From: Desulfosporosinus sp. OT
GTDB taxonomy: Bacteria; Bacillota; Desulfitobacteriia; Desulfitobacteriales; Desulfitobacteriaceae
Direction: 5' to 3'
Length of the DNA stretch: 64,000 bases
NCBI RefSeq assembly: GCF_000224515.1
Contig: NZ_AGAF01000172.1
Span: forward strand, 1 to 64,000
Below are positions 23,451-32,266 of the stretch, piece by piece (position 1 is the stretch's first letter; each line of letters starts with the position of its first letter). The notes under the pieces are model-generated. The model did not search any database, was not told the origin of the DNA, and saw only the letters and a list, made by a program, of their open reading frames with translations. The translations under genes and the position numbers were made by a program.

Positions 23451-24359
23451 TTACTTGCCCAGGTCTTCCATCTTTTTGCCTGCATCTGGGAAGAAAAGAG
23501 CCTGGCCGAACTTATCTTTGCCGAATGTTTCAATGAGTTTTTGAGTGTCAGCATTAATCATATAGTCGACAAAGGCTTTGGCGCCATCTGCATTGACTTT
23601 AGGGAATTTTTCTGGGTTTACTTGCATTACATGATAAATGTTTAAGAGGGAAGCATCTCCTTCAAGAACAATATCCAGTTTTAAGTTTTTCTTCGTCGCC
23701 AGGTAGGTGGCGCGATCTGTCAGGGTATACCCTTCTTTGTCTGAGGCAATGGTGAGTGTTTGTCCCATGCCCTGACCACTCTCCTGATACTTACTTCCAG
23801 TAGGGGTGAGATTAGCTTTTTTCCATAATGCTTTTTCCATTTTATCTGTTCCCGAATCATCTCCGCGGGAAACGAATATTGCAGGGCTAGCATAAATGGC
23901 CTTTAAGGCATCAACGGATGTTTTGGTTGCTTTGACTTTAGCAGGATCAGCTGATGGTCCTACAAGGATGAAATCGTTATGCATCACAAGTTGATAGTTT
24001 ATCCCGGTTTGGTTGTCAACCAATTTTTTCTCTGAGGCTGGAGCATGTACTAGTAGAACATCAGCTTCGCCTTTTTCCCCCATAGCTAAAGCAGCCCCTG
24101 TGCCAACGGCTACTGTTTTGACCTTATAACCAGTTTTCTTCTCGAAATCTGGGATAAGTACATCGAGTAAACCGCTGTCTTGTGTACTTGTAGTGGTCGC
24201 TAAAATCAGGTCAGGATTTGTAGGCTTCGGAGCTTCGGTTGTCTGTGGCGTAGGAGTTGTTGGAGTTGCAGCAGTTCCACACCCAACGACAATCACCATA
24301 ACGGTGATCATCAGGAGCGCGAACCCAAAATTAAGGCGAAGTCTCAGTTTCTTTTTCAT
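23451..24359 (-). CDS. tupA: Tungstate-binding lipoprotein TupA
   Basis: A 302-residue extracellular substrate-binding protein. The N-terminus is basic and hydrophobic and ends in VVGCGTAA, a lipobox-like sequence with lipid-modified Cys near residue 27. A Pro/Thr-rich linker and the TupA-typical ATTTSTQDSGLLD motif follow, which helps bind the oxyanion. SRGDDSGTDKME is another family motif. TupA is reported to prefer tungstate strongly over molybdate. The strong GGAGG lies before the ATG. An inverted repeat upstream at 24392-24409 is a possible operator. Confidence 0.9.
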   Translation of the reverse strand: MKKKLRLRLNFGFALLMITVMVIVVGCGTAATPTTPTPQTTEAPKPTNPDLILATTTSTQDSGLLDVLIPDFEKKTGYKVKTVAVGTGAALAMGEKGEADVLLVHAPASEKKLVDNQTGINYQLVMHNDFILVGPSADPAKVKATKTSVDALKAIYASPAIFVSRGDDSGTDKMEKALWKKANLTPTGSKYQESGQGMGQTLTIASDKEGYTLTDRATYLATKKNLKLDIVLEGDASLLNIYHVMQVNPEKFPKVNADGAKAFVDYMINADTQKLIETFGKDKFGQALFFPDAGKKMEDLGK

Positions 24360-24391
24360 TCTTTTTTCCTCCTAATATTTTTTTATATAAA

Positions 24392-24409
24392 AACGCTTTA
24401 TATCGCGTT
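24392..24409. promoter_or_regulatory. Inverted repeat upstream of tupA (candidate operator)
   Basis: AACGC, eight bases, GCGTT is a perfect inverted repeat 33 bases before the tupA start and overlaps an AT-rich stretch suited to a -10 element. It could bind the HTH-PBP regulator encoded just upstream, by analogy with Mo/W-responsive regulators. The link is inferred. Confidence 0.4.
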
Positions 24410-24451
24410 CTTACGCTCAGTAACGTGATCAAACCAGTTCATTAACCCGTC

Positions 24452-25372
24452 TCAGGAATTCAACAGAATTTTTCCAGTCAGAGAAGTATCATAACCATCT
24501 TGTTGATTAATGGCTTGAATAAATCCTGGTGACCTTAAAATACCTACAAGTTGTTGCCAAGCAGGGGTTTTAGCAGTTTGCCCTAAACAAACTAAATCAT
24601 ATCTTTCTTGGAACAGAGGAACAAAACCAAGACCAAGTCGTTGGGCTGCAGCTTTTACTCCGATACCAACATCGGCTTGTCCGTTAGCTACGAGGCAAGC
24701 GACGCCTGAGTGTGTGGTTTCTTCATTTGTATAGCCTAAGATCTGCTGGTGAGAAATATTTTCTGCTTGGAGGTAGGCATCAAGCCGCAGGCGGGTGCCA
24801 GAACCTTTCTGGCGATTGATAAAACGCACGCCTTCTTTAGTGATATCCTCCCAGGCATGTAGATGAAGAGGGTTGGCCGGTGCTACAATGAAACCTTGTT
24901 CTCGTTGGACTAAATTGATTATACAAGCAGATTCGTCAGGGATAACATGTTGGACGTAAGAAATGTTATAGTCTTTAGACACGTTATCCCAAAGATGCAC
25001 TCCTGAAACGTCTGCTTCCTGGCGATAAAGCGCAATGAGTCCATCCATGCTTCCTTTAAAAGAAATCGAGGACTCGACAGGTGTCTTTGCATGCCTAAGA
25101 AATTCGAAAAGAAGCTCTACAACAGGATCGTGGCTCCCAATGAAGCGAAGAACTCGCAACCCCGAAGGGTAAGAGGGCATAATTGAAGGAGTGGTGTTGT
25201 TTTTGACACTAAGAGTTCCATGGAGATATTGCTCTAGGACAGCTGGGTCAATGCGAAGCTGTCTACCAATGTGGTGAGCTGGAATTTCTCCTCGTTTTAC
25301 AAGTTCATAAAAGGTATATTTTGAAATTTTTAAGATTTTTGCTGCCTCCGCAGCAGTCAAGGTTAAGCTCAA
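24452..25372 (-). CDS. HTH regulator with PBP-like ligand domain (probable Mo/W-responsive)
   Basis: A 306-residue protein with an excisionase/MerR-type helix-turn-helix at residues about 4-50 (LTAAEAAKILKISKYTFYEL) and a C-terminal PBP-like domain of about 220 residues. The latter closely parallels the tail of the MoeA fusion at 3148 (RFINRQKGSGTRLRL, LGYTNEETTHSG, NGQADVGIGVKAA). Location next to tupABC suggests control of tungstate uptake; the ligand could be an oxyanion or cofactor. I set the start at TTG 25372, five bases after GGAGGTGA; upstream ATG codons would include this ribosome site. Confidence 0.78.
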   Translation of the reverse strand: MSLTLTAAEAAKILKISKYTFYELVKRGEIPAHHIGRQLRIDPAVLEQYLHGTLSVKNNTTPSIMPSYPSGLRVLRFIGSHDPVVELLFEFLRHAKTPVESSISFKGSMDGLIALYRQEADVSGVHLWDNVSKDYNISYVQHVIPDESACIINLVQREQGFIVAPANPLHLHAWEDITKEGVRFINRQKGSGTRLRLDAYLQAENISHQQILGYTNEETTHSGVACLVANGQADVGIGVKAAAQRLGLGFVPLFQERYDLVCLGQTAKTPAWQQLVGILRSPGFIQAINQQDGYDTSLTGKILLNS

Positions 25373-25489
25373 GTAGTTCACCTCCATTCTATTTTTTTGC
25401 ACACTTAGTGAGGACAGAATAAGGATCATTCAAGTCAAAGTAAGCTTTGTAACGACAGGATTAGTGAATATAATTAATCGACCTCGATG

Positions 25490-27466
25490 CTATAGAGTAT
25501 TGTAAACAATTTCTGCAATGTCCATGCTTCTTATGTCTGTGTCCGAATTGTTTACAGCTTCCGATAACGTTGATAGGCACAATGAGCAGGCGCTGGCAAG
25601 AATTTCTGACTCGGTTTTAAGGGCTTTACTTAGTAGAATGCTATTAATTTTTGTCTGTTCAATATCTTCCATCCATATTCGTCCACCACCAGCTCCACAA
25701 CAAAAGGCTCTCGATCGATTATTTTTCATCTCTATCAACTCGAGTCCTGGGATTGAGGTCAGAACGTCTCTTGGGGCATCATAAACAGAGTTATATCTTC
25801 CCAAATAACATGGATCGTGAAAAGTGACTTTGAAATTTGTTGCCTTTGGTTTAATTTTAGAGGATCTGATAAGTTCTAAAATATACTCAGAATGGTGCAA
25901 AACATGATAGTGCCCTCCGAACTGAGGATACTCATTTTTAAGAGTATCGTAACAGTGAGGACAATTAGTCACTATTGTCTTGAAATCATAATGATTTAAA
26001 GTCTTAATATTTTCATGTGCTAACTGCTGAAAGAGTTTCTCATTACCGAGACGTCTTACAGAGTTCCCACAACATTTCTCGTCCATACCCAATAGGGCAT
26101 AATCAACACCCGCCTTTTCAAATAGCTTAAACATTACCAGTGAGACATTCTTATTACGAGATTCATAAGAACCATGACATCCTACCCAATACAGGATATC
26201 CGTCTGATTTTTCTCACTTATAAGAGGAACATGCAATTCTTTTGCCAAATAAAACTTGCTATCTAAACTTAGGCCCCTTGGATTCCCCTTATCTGAGATA
26301 TTTTTGAATACCTTTTGAATTTCAAGAGGATAGCTCGAAGCGGAAGACGGGCTTCGTCTCATATCAACGATTCGTTTAACATGTTCAATATGGATTGGGC
26401 ATTTGTCTTCGCAAAGTCCACACGTAGTACAAGACCATAATGTCTCTTTAGATATTATCTTGTCAAGTATAGAGTGGTCAAATACCTGGCCTCTGTCCTT
26501 GAAAAGAGAATTCTTCGCGATTGAGTGCCTTTTCAAGCTTTGAATTACTGCTATGGGCGATAAGGGAGCTCCACTCATATAGGCAGGGCAGCCTTTTTGA
26601 CACCTTTTGCAGGAGATACAAGCATCTAATTCGAGAAGCTGTTTCTTACTAAAGTCTTCGAGACGAGCAACCCCAATATTAGTTAGTTCTTTGGAAGTTA
26701 TATCCACTGGAGTTAATCCGCCTATAGATGAAAAAGGTCTTAAAAAAATATTTAGTCCTGATGCAACCATATGAAATAACTTAGAATAAGGGATATAGGC
26801 AATAAACCCAAAGGCCAACAACATATGAAAGTACCATAAAACGGCATGAACAGTTAGGGCTGTTACAACTGACAAACCCGTTTTTTGAGTTAGGATCGCG
26901 AAAAATAGACCTACAGGTGTCCAGCGTGCCCAAAAATCACCAGTGATGTAAATCCTTAAACCCTCTAATATGAATCCAGTAAAAGGAATTATAAAAACGA
27001 GAATAAGTAAAAAAGCATCATCGAACGTGTAATCTTCATGGTCCGGTTTACTAATATATCGTTTATAGGTGGCCATTCCTATTCCAATCATGGTTATTAG
27101 ACCAAACAGATCCATCAATAGGCTAAGTATTAAGTACTTCTTTCCATAGAATAGCTGAATACCAAAATGATCCTGAATGGCTATAACCAAAGTCCCTAAT
27201 GTTAAAATTATAAACCCATAAAATACACCAAGGTGCATATATCGACGGAAGGTCCCTTTAAAAATTTCTTTATCATGGCGCATTATTGATGAAAAAAAGA
27301 TTTTTAATCTCCAACCCAAGCTATCATAATAGAAATGCCGTCCTTGCTGCCAGCTCCAAATTCTCGTGCTGAAACCTATTATAAAGACAACGAATGATAT
27401 TAGGGCGAAGAAATACATAATGCTCTTACCACTGGCATTCCAAAATAACTGCCTAGTTGCCTCCAT
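25490..27466 (-). CDS. Membrane heterodisulfide-reductase-like protein (HdrE/NarI-like plus HdrD-like)
   Basis: A 658-residue fusion. Residues about 1-260 contain about six membrane helices with His residues resembling the NarI/HdrE cytochrome b fold. Residues about 280-400 hold two [4Fe-4S] motifs (CISCKRCQKGCP and CTTCGLCEDKCP). The rest carries two CCG domains (WVGCHGSYE, KCCGNSVRR, TNCPHCYDTL, then HDPCYLG and FCCGAGGGR). It likely links a cytoplasmic thiol/disulfide or ETF-like donor with the menaquinone pool; the partner is not present nearby. ATG 27466 follows GGAGG by seven bases. It stands alone. Confidence 0.8.
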   Translation of the reverse strand: MEATRQLFWNASGKSIMYFFALISFVVFIIGFSTRIWSWQQGRHFYYDSLGWRLKIFFSSIMRHDKEIFKGTFRRYMHLGVFYGFIILTLGTLVIAIQDHFGIQLFYGKKYLILSLLMDLFGLITMIGIGMATYKRYISKPDHEDYTFDDAFLLILVFIIPFTGFILEGLRIYITGDFWARWTPVGLFFAILTQKTGLSVVTALTVHAVLWYFHMLLAFGFIAYIPYSKLFHMVASGLNIFLRPFSSIGGLTPVDITSKELTNIGVARLEDFSKKQLLELDACISCKRCQKGCPAYMSGAPLSPIAVIQSLKRHSIAKNSLFKDRGQVFDHSILDKIISKETLWSCTTCGLCEDKCPIHIEHVKRIVDMRRSPSSASSYPLEIQKVFKNISDKGNPRGLSLDSKFYLAKELHVPLISEKNQTDILYWVGCHGSYESRNKNVSLVMFKLFEKAGVDYALLGMDEKCCGNSVRRLGNEKLFQQLAHENIKTLNHYDFKTIVTNCPHCYDTLKNEYPQFGGHYHVLHHSEYILELIRSSKIKPKATNFKVTFHDPCYLGRYNSVYDAPRDVLTSIPGLELIEMKNNRSRAFCCGAGGGRIWMEDIEQTKINSILLSKALKTESEILASACSLCLSTLSEAVNNSDTDIRSMDIAEIVYNTL

Positions 27467-27927
27467 TGAAAAACCTCCATTTATTATCCCATAGTTCCCT
27501 TGAAACAGATTTACTGTCGCAGAATCCACACGTCATTGTATCATCTGAAGCGGTATTTTCAGTTTAAATCCCTTAGAAGTTTTGAAGATTTTCAAAAACC
27601 TTAGGCGCTAACTCTTAGCAAAGGAAGGTTATTCAACATTTTCTTTTCTAACGCATTAATCGTTTTGAATTATAGCATAGGGCTTGAACAGATTTCTAGA
27701 AAAAGGATAGTTTCTTAAGACAAACAATAGCCTTTATCAGAAACAGCAGATACATTATAGTGGGCCAGATAACGGCGTGGACTAAGTTCAAACGAACCGT
27801 TTTTTTCATATAATGGTTATAACGAGGTGAATAGATAAGCAATACAGAGGAAAACGGACCTAAGCATACCTCATCCTAGAAAAATTACAAACTATCCAAG
27901 GATATCAAGGAAAAATATATTTTTTTA
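27467..27927. other. Intergenic region between divergent Hdr-like gene and speD
   Basis: No gene with a good ribosome site and no RNA gene is recognised in this 460-base stretch. The only clear signal is the promoter that follows at 27928. Confidence 0.4.
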
Positions 27928-27955
27928 TTGACAACACTGAACTTTGTGCTAAAAT
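27928..27955 (+). promoter_or_regulatory. Sigma-A-type promoter of speD
   Basis: TTGACA and TAAAAT are separated by 16 bases. The transcript would begin about 85 bases before the TTG start of speD. Confidence 0.7.
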
Positions 27956-28050
27956 TTAACCTGATGGAAATTTGGGGTTAACCGGAGGCAGAGACGACCG
28001 GCTCAGATTCTTTCCTATTTTTTGAGTAGAAAAGGGGGCAACGATCACAA
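27956..28050 (+). promoter_or_regulatory. Possible structured leader of speD
   Basis: The leader contains TTAACC paired with GGTTAA and CCGG paired with a second CCGG about 12 bases later, plus a later CTCA/TTGAG pair. These could be stacked hairpins of a regulatory leader. I do not recognise a known riboswitch class. Confidence 0.3.
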
Positions 28051-28428
28051 TTGGCAAATTCTCTTGGACGTCATGTGTTGGCTGAAATTTATGGGTGTAG
28101 TTTCGACATTTTAAACGATCGAGAAAAAGTCGAAATGCTTATGGTCAATGCAGCTTTAGAAGCTGGTGCCGAGGTACGTGAGGTAGTTTTTCATAAGTTT
28201 AGTCCTCAAGGGGTGAGTGGTGTAGTTGTAATTTCTGAATCGCACCTAGCCATCCACACGTGGCCAGAACTCGGATATGCAGCTGTAGACGTCTTTACTT
28301 GCGGGGACCGTGTCAATCCCTGGGATGCCTGTAACTATTTAACGGATCATTTCAAAGCAGGTCATATGACCGCAACGGAAATAAAGCGGGGAATTGTTGA
28401 GGATCCAAAGGAAGCGGTAAATATTTAG
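28051..28428 (+). CDS. speD: S-adenosylmethionine decarboxylase proenzyme
   Basis: A 125-residue bacterial class 1B SpeD. The self-cleavage site lies in [12 protein letters not shown] near residue 65, where Ser becomes the pyruvoyl group; His in HTWPE and Cys in VDVFTCGD are the expected processing and catalytic residues. It makes decarboxylated SAM for spermidine-type polyamines. The TTG start follows AAAAGGGGG. No speE is adjacent, so the partner must be elsewhere. A hairpin terminator follows. Confidence 0.92.
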   Translation: MANSLGRHVLAEIYGCSFDILNDREKVEMLMVNAALEAGAEVREVVFHKFSPQGVSGVVVISESHLAIHTWPELGYAAVDVFTCGDRVNPWDACNYLTDHFKAGHMTATEIKRGIVEDPKEAVNI

Positions 28429-28507
28429 GAGGGATATTTATTTTACTCCGGACTAAGACAAGTGCGGAAAAAGAAATCCAAGGGTTATACTTTTTAAACT
28501 GTACTTG

Positions 28508-28549
28508 ATAGACCTTGTGACTGAAGAAGTTGCAGGGTCTATTGTATTT
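28508..28549 (+). terminator. Terminator after speD
   Basis: ATAGACC pairs with GGTCTAT across a long loop, followed by TGTATTT. Moderate strength. Confidence 0.55.
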
Positions 28550-28682
28550 CAGGTTGTTTACATACTATTGCAATAATAATGTCATATTATCAGAGTAGAT
28601 TATATAAAAAGTGCAGGACTTTGAGTAAGTATCTCGAATATATAATAGGTTAATGTCTGAATGGATGACAAGGAGCGATAAG

Positions 28683-29450
28683 ATGGTTCCGGTAGATTTC
28701 AGCTTCATAGAGAAACTGAACATGGTACAGGCGCGTTTGCGCACAGAAATGAATTTTAAGCCAGCAGATTTTGAAGAATTGGTTAAGCTGGATATGGATG
28801 AACTTGATCGAACGGTTTTTCCGGCGATTGTTTTAGCCGTAAGTGGGGCCTGTGGCGATAATGGGCAAAAACCTGAGGCCTTGGCGACCATTGTACAATT
28901 TGTTTTTATGGCTAATAGGGTTCATGAGTTAATGAAAGATGATCTGGATATCGCGGAGGAGCTCCGACAGTTTCCGGTGCTTGTTGGAGATTTATTATAT
29001 GGAAAGTTCTTTTTAGAGCTCTGCCGTGAGAAACTACTGCCCTTTCTAGACCCTCTAGCTCAGGTTATAGGAACAATGAGCGAGGGGGGGATATCTCGAT
29101 GGCTTTCCCGGGACTCAAAACTTAATAAGGATGAATGGCTTCAAATAATTGAAATGGAAAGTGCGTCTCTAACCGCCTTAGCGGCCCGTCTTAGTGCTGA
29201 ACTTGCTGGCGTTTCTCTGCCTCTACAGCGTCGGCTTGAAGCGTTTGGCTGGGAATTGGGATTAGCATGGGGTGTATGGAAGGAACGTTTGGAGAAGACA
29301 TTAGTTCAATCGATCCTTCAGCGGGCTAACAATATCCTGGATGAAATTTCGTCTGGATCACAGCTTCAGTTACAACCTCTCCTTGAGGTGTTGCATTACA
29401 TAGCCAAGCAGCTAAACACAGATTATAATCCTCTTGAGGCAGGATCGTGA
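28683..29450 (+). CDS. HepS-like heptaprenyl diphosphate synthase component I
   Basis: A 255-residue all-helical protein without the DDxxD motifs of active prenyl synthases. Length and pattern agree with HepS (B. subtilis HepS about 250 residues), including QFPVLVGDLLYGKFFLELC near residues 95-115, which parallels the LAGDYFSGLYY region of HepS. HepS and HepT together make the C35 chain of menaquinone-7. A HepT-like gene closes this operon at 33415. ATG 28683 follows AAGGAG by seven bases. The similarity is remote, so the call is moderately sure. Confidence 0.6.
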   Translation: MVPVDFSFIEKLNMVQARLRTEMNFKPADFEELVKLDMDELDRTVFPAIVLAVSGACGDNGQKPEALATIVQFVFMANRVHELMKDDLDIAEELRQFPVLVGDLLYGKFFLELCREKLLPFLDPLAQVIGTMSEGGISRWLSRDSKLNKDEWLQIIEMESASLTALAARLSAELAGVSLPLQRRLEAFGWELGLAWGVWKERLEKTLVQSILQRANNILDEISSGSQLQLQPLLEVLHYIAKQLNTDYNPLEAGS

Positions 29451-29471
29451 TGAACGGAGTAGAGTTAGAGT

Positions 29472-30323
29472 ATGCATAAACTAAAAGTTTTCTTTGAAAT
29501 GATTAAATTTGAGCACACGCTTTTTGCCCTGCCTTTTGCATATTTAGGCGCTTTCTTAGCATCAAATGGTGTTCCATCAGGATCGAAACTTTTCTGGATT
29601 ACCTTAGCCATGATAGGAGCCAGGACAGCGGCAATGTCTTTGAACCGATTGATTGATCGGCATATTGATGCGCGTAACCCTCGGACGGCTCAAAGGGCAC
29701 TGCCGGCAGGCCAGCTTAAGGTGAATGAAGTTTACCTTTACACGGTCCTTTCTTTTCTGTTACTTGGCTATTCGGCGTACAAACTCAATTTTTTGGCTTT
29801 GTGGTTAATGCCAATTGCCGTTTTCTTCCTTGTTTTATATTCGTATACCAAACGGTTTACATGGGCATGCCATCTTACCTTAGGGATTTCCTTGGGCTTG
29901 GCCCCGGCAGGGGCCTGGATCGGAGTAACAGGTCATTGGGCTTTAGCACCTATTCTTTTAGGTTTTGGGGTCATGACTTGGGTTGCAGGTTTTGATGTCG
30001 TTTATGCTTGCCAAGATGTAGAATTCGACCGCAAAGAAGGGCTGCACTCGATTCCAGCAATTTTTGGGGTGCAAAGAGGTTTGGAAATTTCGTCGTTTCT
30101 GCATATACTCGCACCGCTGTTCTTTATTGCCGTTGGAGTGGTTATGTCTATGAGTTGGCTTTTTTATGTTGGTGTTGCCATTGCCATTGCCTTACTCTTT
30201 CGCCAGCATCGCCTAGTCACTGCCGATGACTTTTCTAAGATTGGCGTTGCCTTTTTCGACCTTAATGGGTATCTGAGTATCTTACTATTTGTATTTTCCG
30301 TCTTGGATTTAGTCTTATTATGA
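29472..30323 (+). CDS. ubiA: UbiA-family prenyltransferase (menaquinone, MqnP-like)
   Basis: A 283-residue membrane prenyltransferase with about eight helices. The Mg-diphosphate binding motif NRLIDRHIDARNPRT lies near residue 57, and the second Asp-rich loop, YACQDVEFDRKEG, near residue 180. It attaches the polyprenyl chain to the aromatic head group at the membrane. Because the neighbours are mqnE and mqnC, the acceptor is probably the futalosine-pathway naphthoate rather than 4-hydroxybenzoate. Confidence 0.85.
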   Translation: MHKLKVFFEMIKFEHTLFALPFAYLGAFLASNGVPSGSKLFWITLAMIGARTAAMSLNRLIDRHIDARNPRTAQRALPAGQLKVNEVYLYTVLSFLLLGYSAYKLNFLALWLMPIAVFFLVLYSYTKRFTWACHLTLGISLGLAPAGAWIGVTGHWALAPILLGFGVMTWVAGFDVVYACQDVEFDRKEGLHSIPAIFGVQRGLEISSFLHILAPLFFIAVGVVMSMSWLFYVGVAIAIALLFRQHRLVTADDFSKIGVAFFDLNGYLSILLFVFSVLDLVLL

Positions 30324-30345
30324 TAAAGTGGAGGAGGGGGACATT

Positions 30346-31023
30346 ATGCACGCACTGTTTGCTCAAAGCGAACTCAGTGACCTAGTGGAGAAAGTAGAAA
30401 ATGACGAACGATTAGGTTTTGACGCCGGTGTTCGCATGATGAACAGTCAAGACCTCTTGGCCCTTGGGTATATGGCTAATGTTGTCCGTGAACGAAAAAA
30501 CGGCAACAATACCTATTTCATGGTCAATAATCCTATTAACCATACAAATGTTTGTACTGATCGCTTAAACGCGACGATGATCTACGGGCACGTTGCAAGG
30601 CCCGAGGACCGAATTGACCATTTGATACAGCTACGAGCGCTTCAGGACAGGAAAAGCGAGTTTCTAGCGTTCATTCCACTTCCCTGTGACCCCAAGAACA
30701 CGCAATTTGAGGGAATAATGGGTGTGAAAAATACAACGGGATTTGAAGACCTGAAAATGTTTGCACTTTCACGGATTCTTCTCGATAATTTTGATCATAT
30801 TAAAGCGTTTTGGATGATGCTCGGCCCCAAATTAGCTCAAGTTTCGCAGGCTTTTGGGGTGGATGATTTAGATGGTATCGTTGTGGAGGAAGCAATTGTT
30901 TCCTCAGCCGAGGCTGAAACGAATTTAGGAATGAGTAAACGGGCCTTGATCCACATGATTAAAACAGCCGGACGAGATGCGGTGGAACGAGATATTCTCT
31001 ATCGTGTCCTTAGAACTCATTAG
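30346..31023 (+). CDS. mqnE: Aminodeoxyfutalosine synthase MqnE with internal deletion (probably inactive)
   Basis: MqnE is a radical SAM enzyme of about 360-370 residues; this frame has only 225. The N-terminal region and C-terminal half match MqnE, but the sequence jumps from INHTNVC near residue 70 directly to NATMIYGH. In the neighbouring MqnC about 140 residues separate the equivalent points. The loss removes two of the three cluster Cys of the CxxxCxxC motif and most of the SAM barrel, yet the frame stays open. ATG 30346 follows GGAGGAGGGG. It is a broken mqnE, a genuine but non-radical protein, or an assembly error. A working copy would have to lie elsewhere. Confidence 0.75.
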   Translation: MHALFAQSELSDLVEKVENDERLGFDAGVRMMNSQDLLALGYMANVVRERKNGNNTYFMVNNPINHTNVCTDRLNATMIYGHVARPEDRIDHLIQLRALQDRKSEFLAFIPLPCDPKNTQFEGIMGVKNTTGFEDLKMFALSRILLDNFDHIKAFWMMLGPKLAQVSQAFGVDDLDGIVVEEAIVSSAEAETNLGMSKRALIHMIKTAGRDAVERDILYRVLRTH

Positions 31024-31025
31024 GA

Positions 31026-31162
31026 TAAAGAAAACTTGGCTGGCGCCCGAAGTCACTGACTTCGCACGTATTAGCCATCTTGCAGCCTTTGGCGAAGGCG
31101 GCTGCCTAGTTGCCCTTATGCTTAGAAAGTATATAACGCAAGTTTATACTTTCTGATAGTAC
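31026..31162 (-). repeat. Structured repeat copy E4 (reverse orientation)
   Basis: A 137-base copy in the mqnE-mqnC gap, reverse to copies E1-E3. Its core, CGAAGTCACTGACTTCG at 31048-31064, differs from the others by a paired A/T swap that keeps the stem intact. It ends with CAAGTTTATACTTTCTGA, the complement of the E3 left end. Confidence 0.7.
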
Positions 31163-31179
31163 AGGAAGGGGAGAAGTAT

Positions 31180-32262
31180 ATGCAACCAGATACCTTGAAG
31201 ATCATCGAGCGACGGTTATCCGGCGAACGTTTATCCCTCGCGGATGGGGTAAAACTATTACAAGATGCCGATCTTCTTTCTTTAGGCCAAGGAGCGGATC
31301 TCGTTCGAGGTCAGATGCACCCGGAAAAAGTCGTCACGTTTGTGATTGACCGGAATATTAACTATACCAATGTTTGTTCATGTCAATGTAAGTTTTGTGC
31401 CTTTTACTGTAAGCCCGAAGATCCAGAGGGATATATTTTGTCAAGCGATGAATTACATGCTAAGATTGAAGAAACAATTTCGGTAGGGGGAACTCAGCTC
31501 TTGATTCAAGGGGGATTGCATCCTGATTTGGATCTAGTATACTTTGAGAATCTCCTGCGCGATATTAAAGCCCATTACAGCATCCACGTTCACTCCTTTA
31601 GTCCTCCAGAAATATGGGATCTAGCGAACAAATCCCAGCTGAGTCTTGAGGAAGTCATTCGTCGCCTCAGAGATGCAGGCTTAGATTCTATTCCTGGAGG
31701 AGGGGCTGAAATCCTCGATGATCGTGTACGTCATCTAATTAGCCCCAATAAAATAAGTTGGCAACAATGGATGGACGTTATGACCACAGCACATAAGTTA
31801 GGTATGAAATCCACCGCGACAATGATGTTTGGGCATGTGGAGACGTTTGAAGAACGGGTTCTGCACATGATTCGTGTGCGTGAGGCCCAGGATCAAACGA
31901 GTGGATTTACAGCTTTCATCCCTTGGAGTTTCGCACCAACGAACACAGAACTTGGAGGAGAGGGAAGTACAGGGGTTGAGTACCTGCGAACTCTCGCTGT
32001 AGCACGTCTGATGCTCGATAATGTGCCCAATATCCAAGCATCCTGGGTTACTCAAGGGGCAAAAATGGCACAGGTGGCTTTGCGTTTTGGGGCTAATGAT
32101 TTCGGGAGCACTATGTTAGAAGAAAATGTAGTTCGGGCTGCTGGTGTGCAAACGCGTGTCCCGTTACAAGAAATTATACGTTGTATTGACGATGCCGGTT
32201 ATCAGGCTGTCCAACGCAATACGCACTATGAGTGGTTAAAGGAGTACGGGAAGGAAGTGTAG
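31180..32262 (+). CDS. mqnC: Cyclic dehypoxanthinyl futalosine synthase MqnC
   Basis: A 360-residue radical SAM enzyme. The cluster motif CSCQCKFC lies near residues 66-73 (CxxxCxxC). LLIQGGLHPDLDL, IPGGGAEIL and MKSTATMMFGHVE are characteristic of the MqnC/MqnE group. It cyclises dehypoxanthine futalosine during menaquinone synthesis. The ATG follows GGAAGGGGAG. The full length here makes a direct ruler for the deletion in the preceding mqnE. Confidence 0.92.
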   Translation: MQPDTLKIIERRLSGERLSLADGVKLLQDADLLSLGQGADLVRGQMHPEKVVTFVIDRNINYTNVCSCQCKFCAFYCKPEDPEGYILSSDELHAKIEETISVGGTQLLIQGGLHPDLDLVYFENLLRDIKAHYSIHVHSFSPPEIWDLANKSQLSLEEVIRRLRDAGLDSIPGGGAEILDDRVRHLISPNKISWQQWMDVMTTAHKLGMKSTATMMFGHVETFEERVLHMIRVREAQDQTSGFTAFIPWSFAPTNTELGGEGSTGVEYLRTLAVARLMLDNVPNIQASWVTQGAKMAQVALRFGANDFGSTMLEENVVRAAGVQTRVPLQEIIRCIDDAGYQAVQRNTHYEWLKEYGKEV

Positions 32263-32266
32263 GTGA

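Noticed and set aside
19523..31162. Insertion sequence
   Set aside because: Copies are only about 100-140 bases, carry no transposase and show no clear target duplication; a mobile origin remains possible but unsupported.
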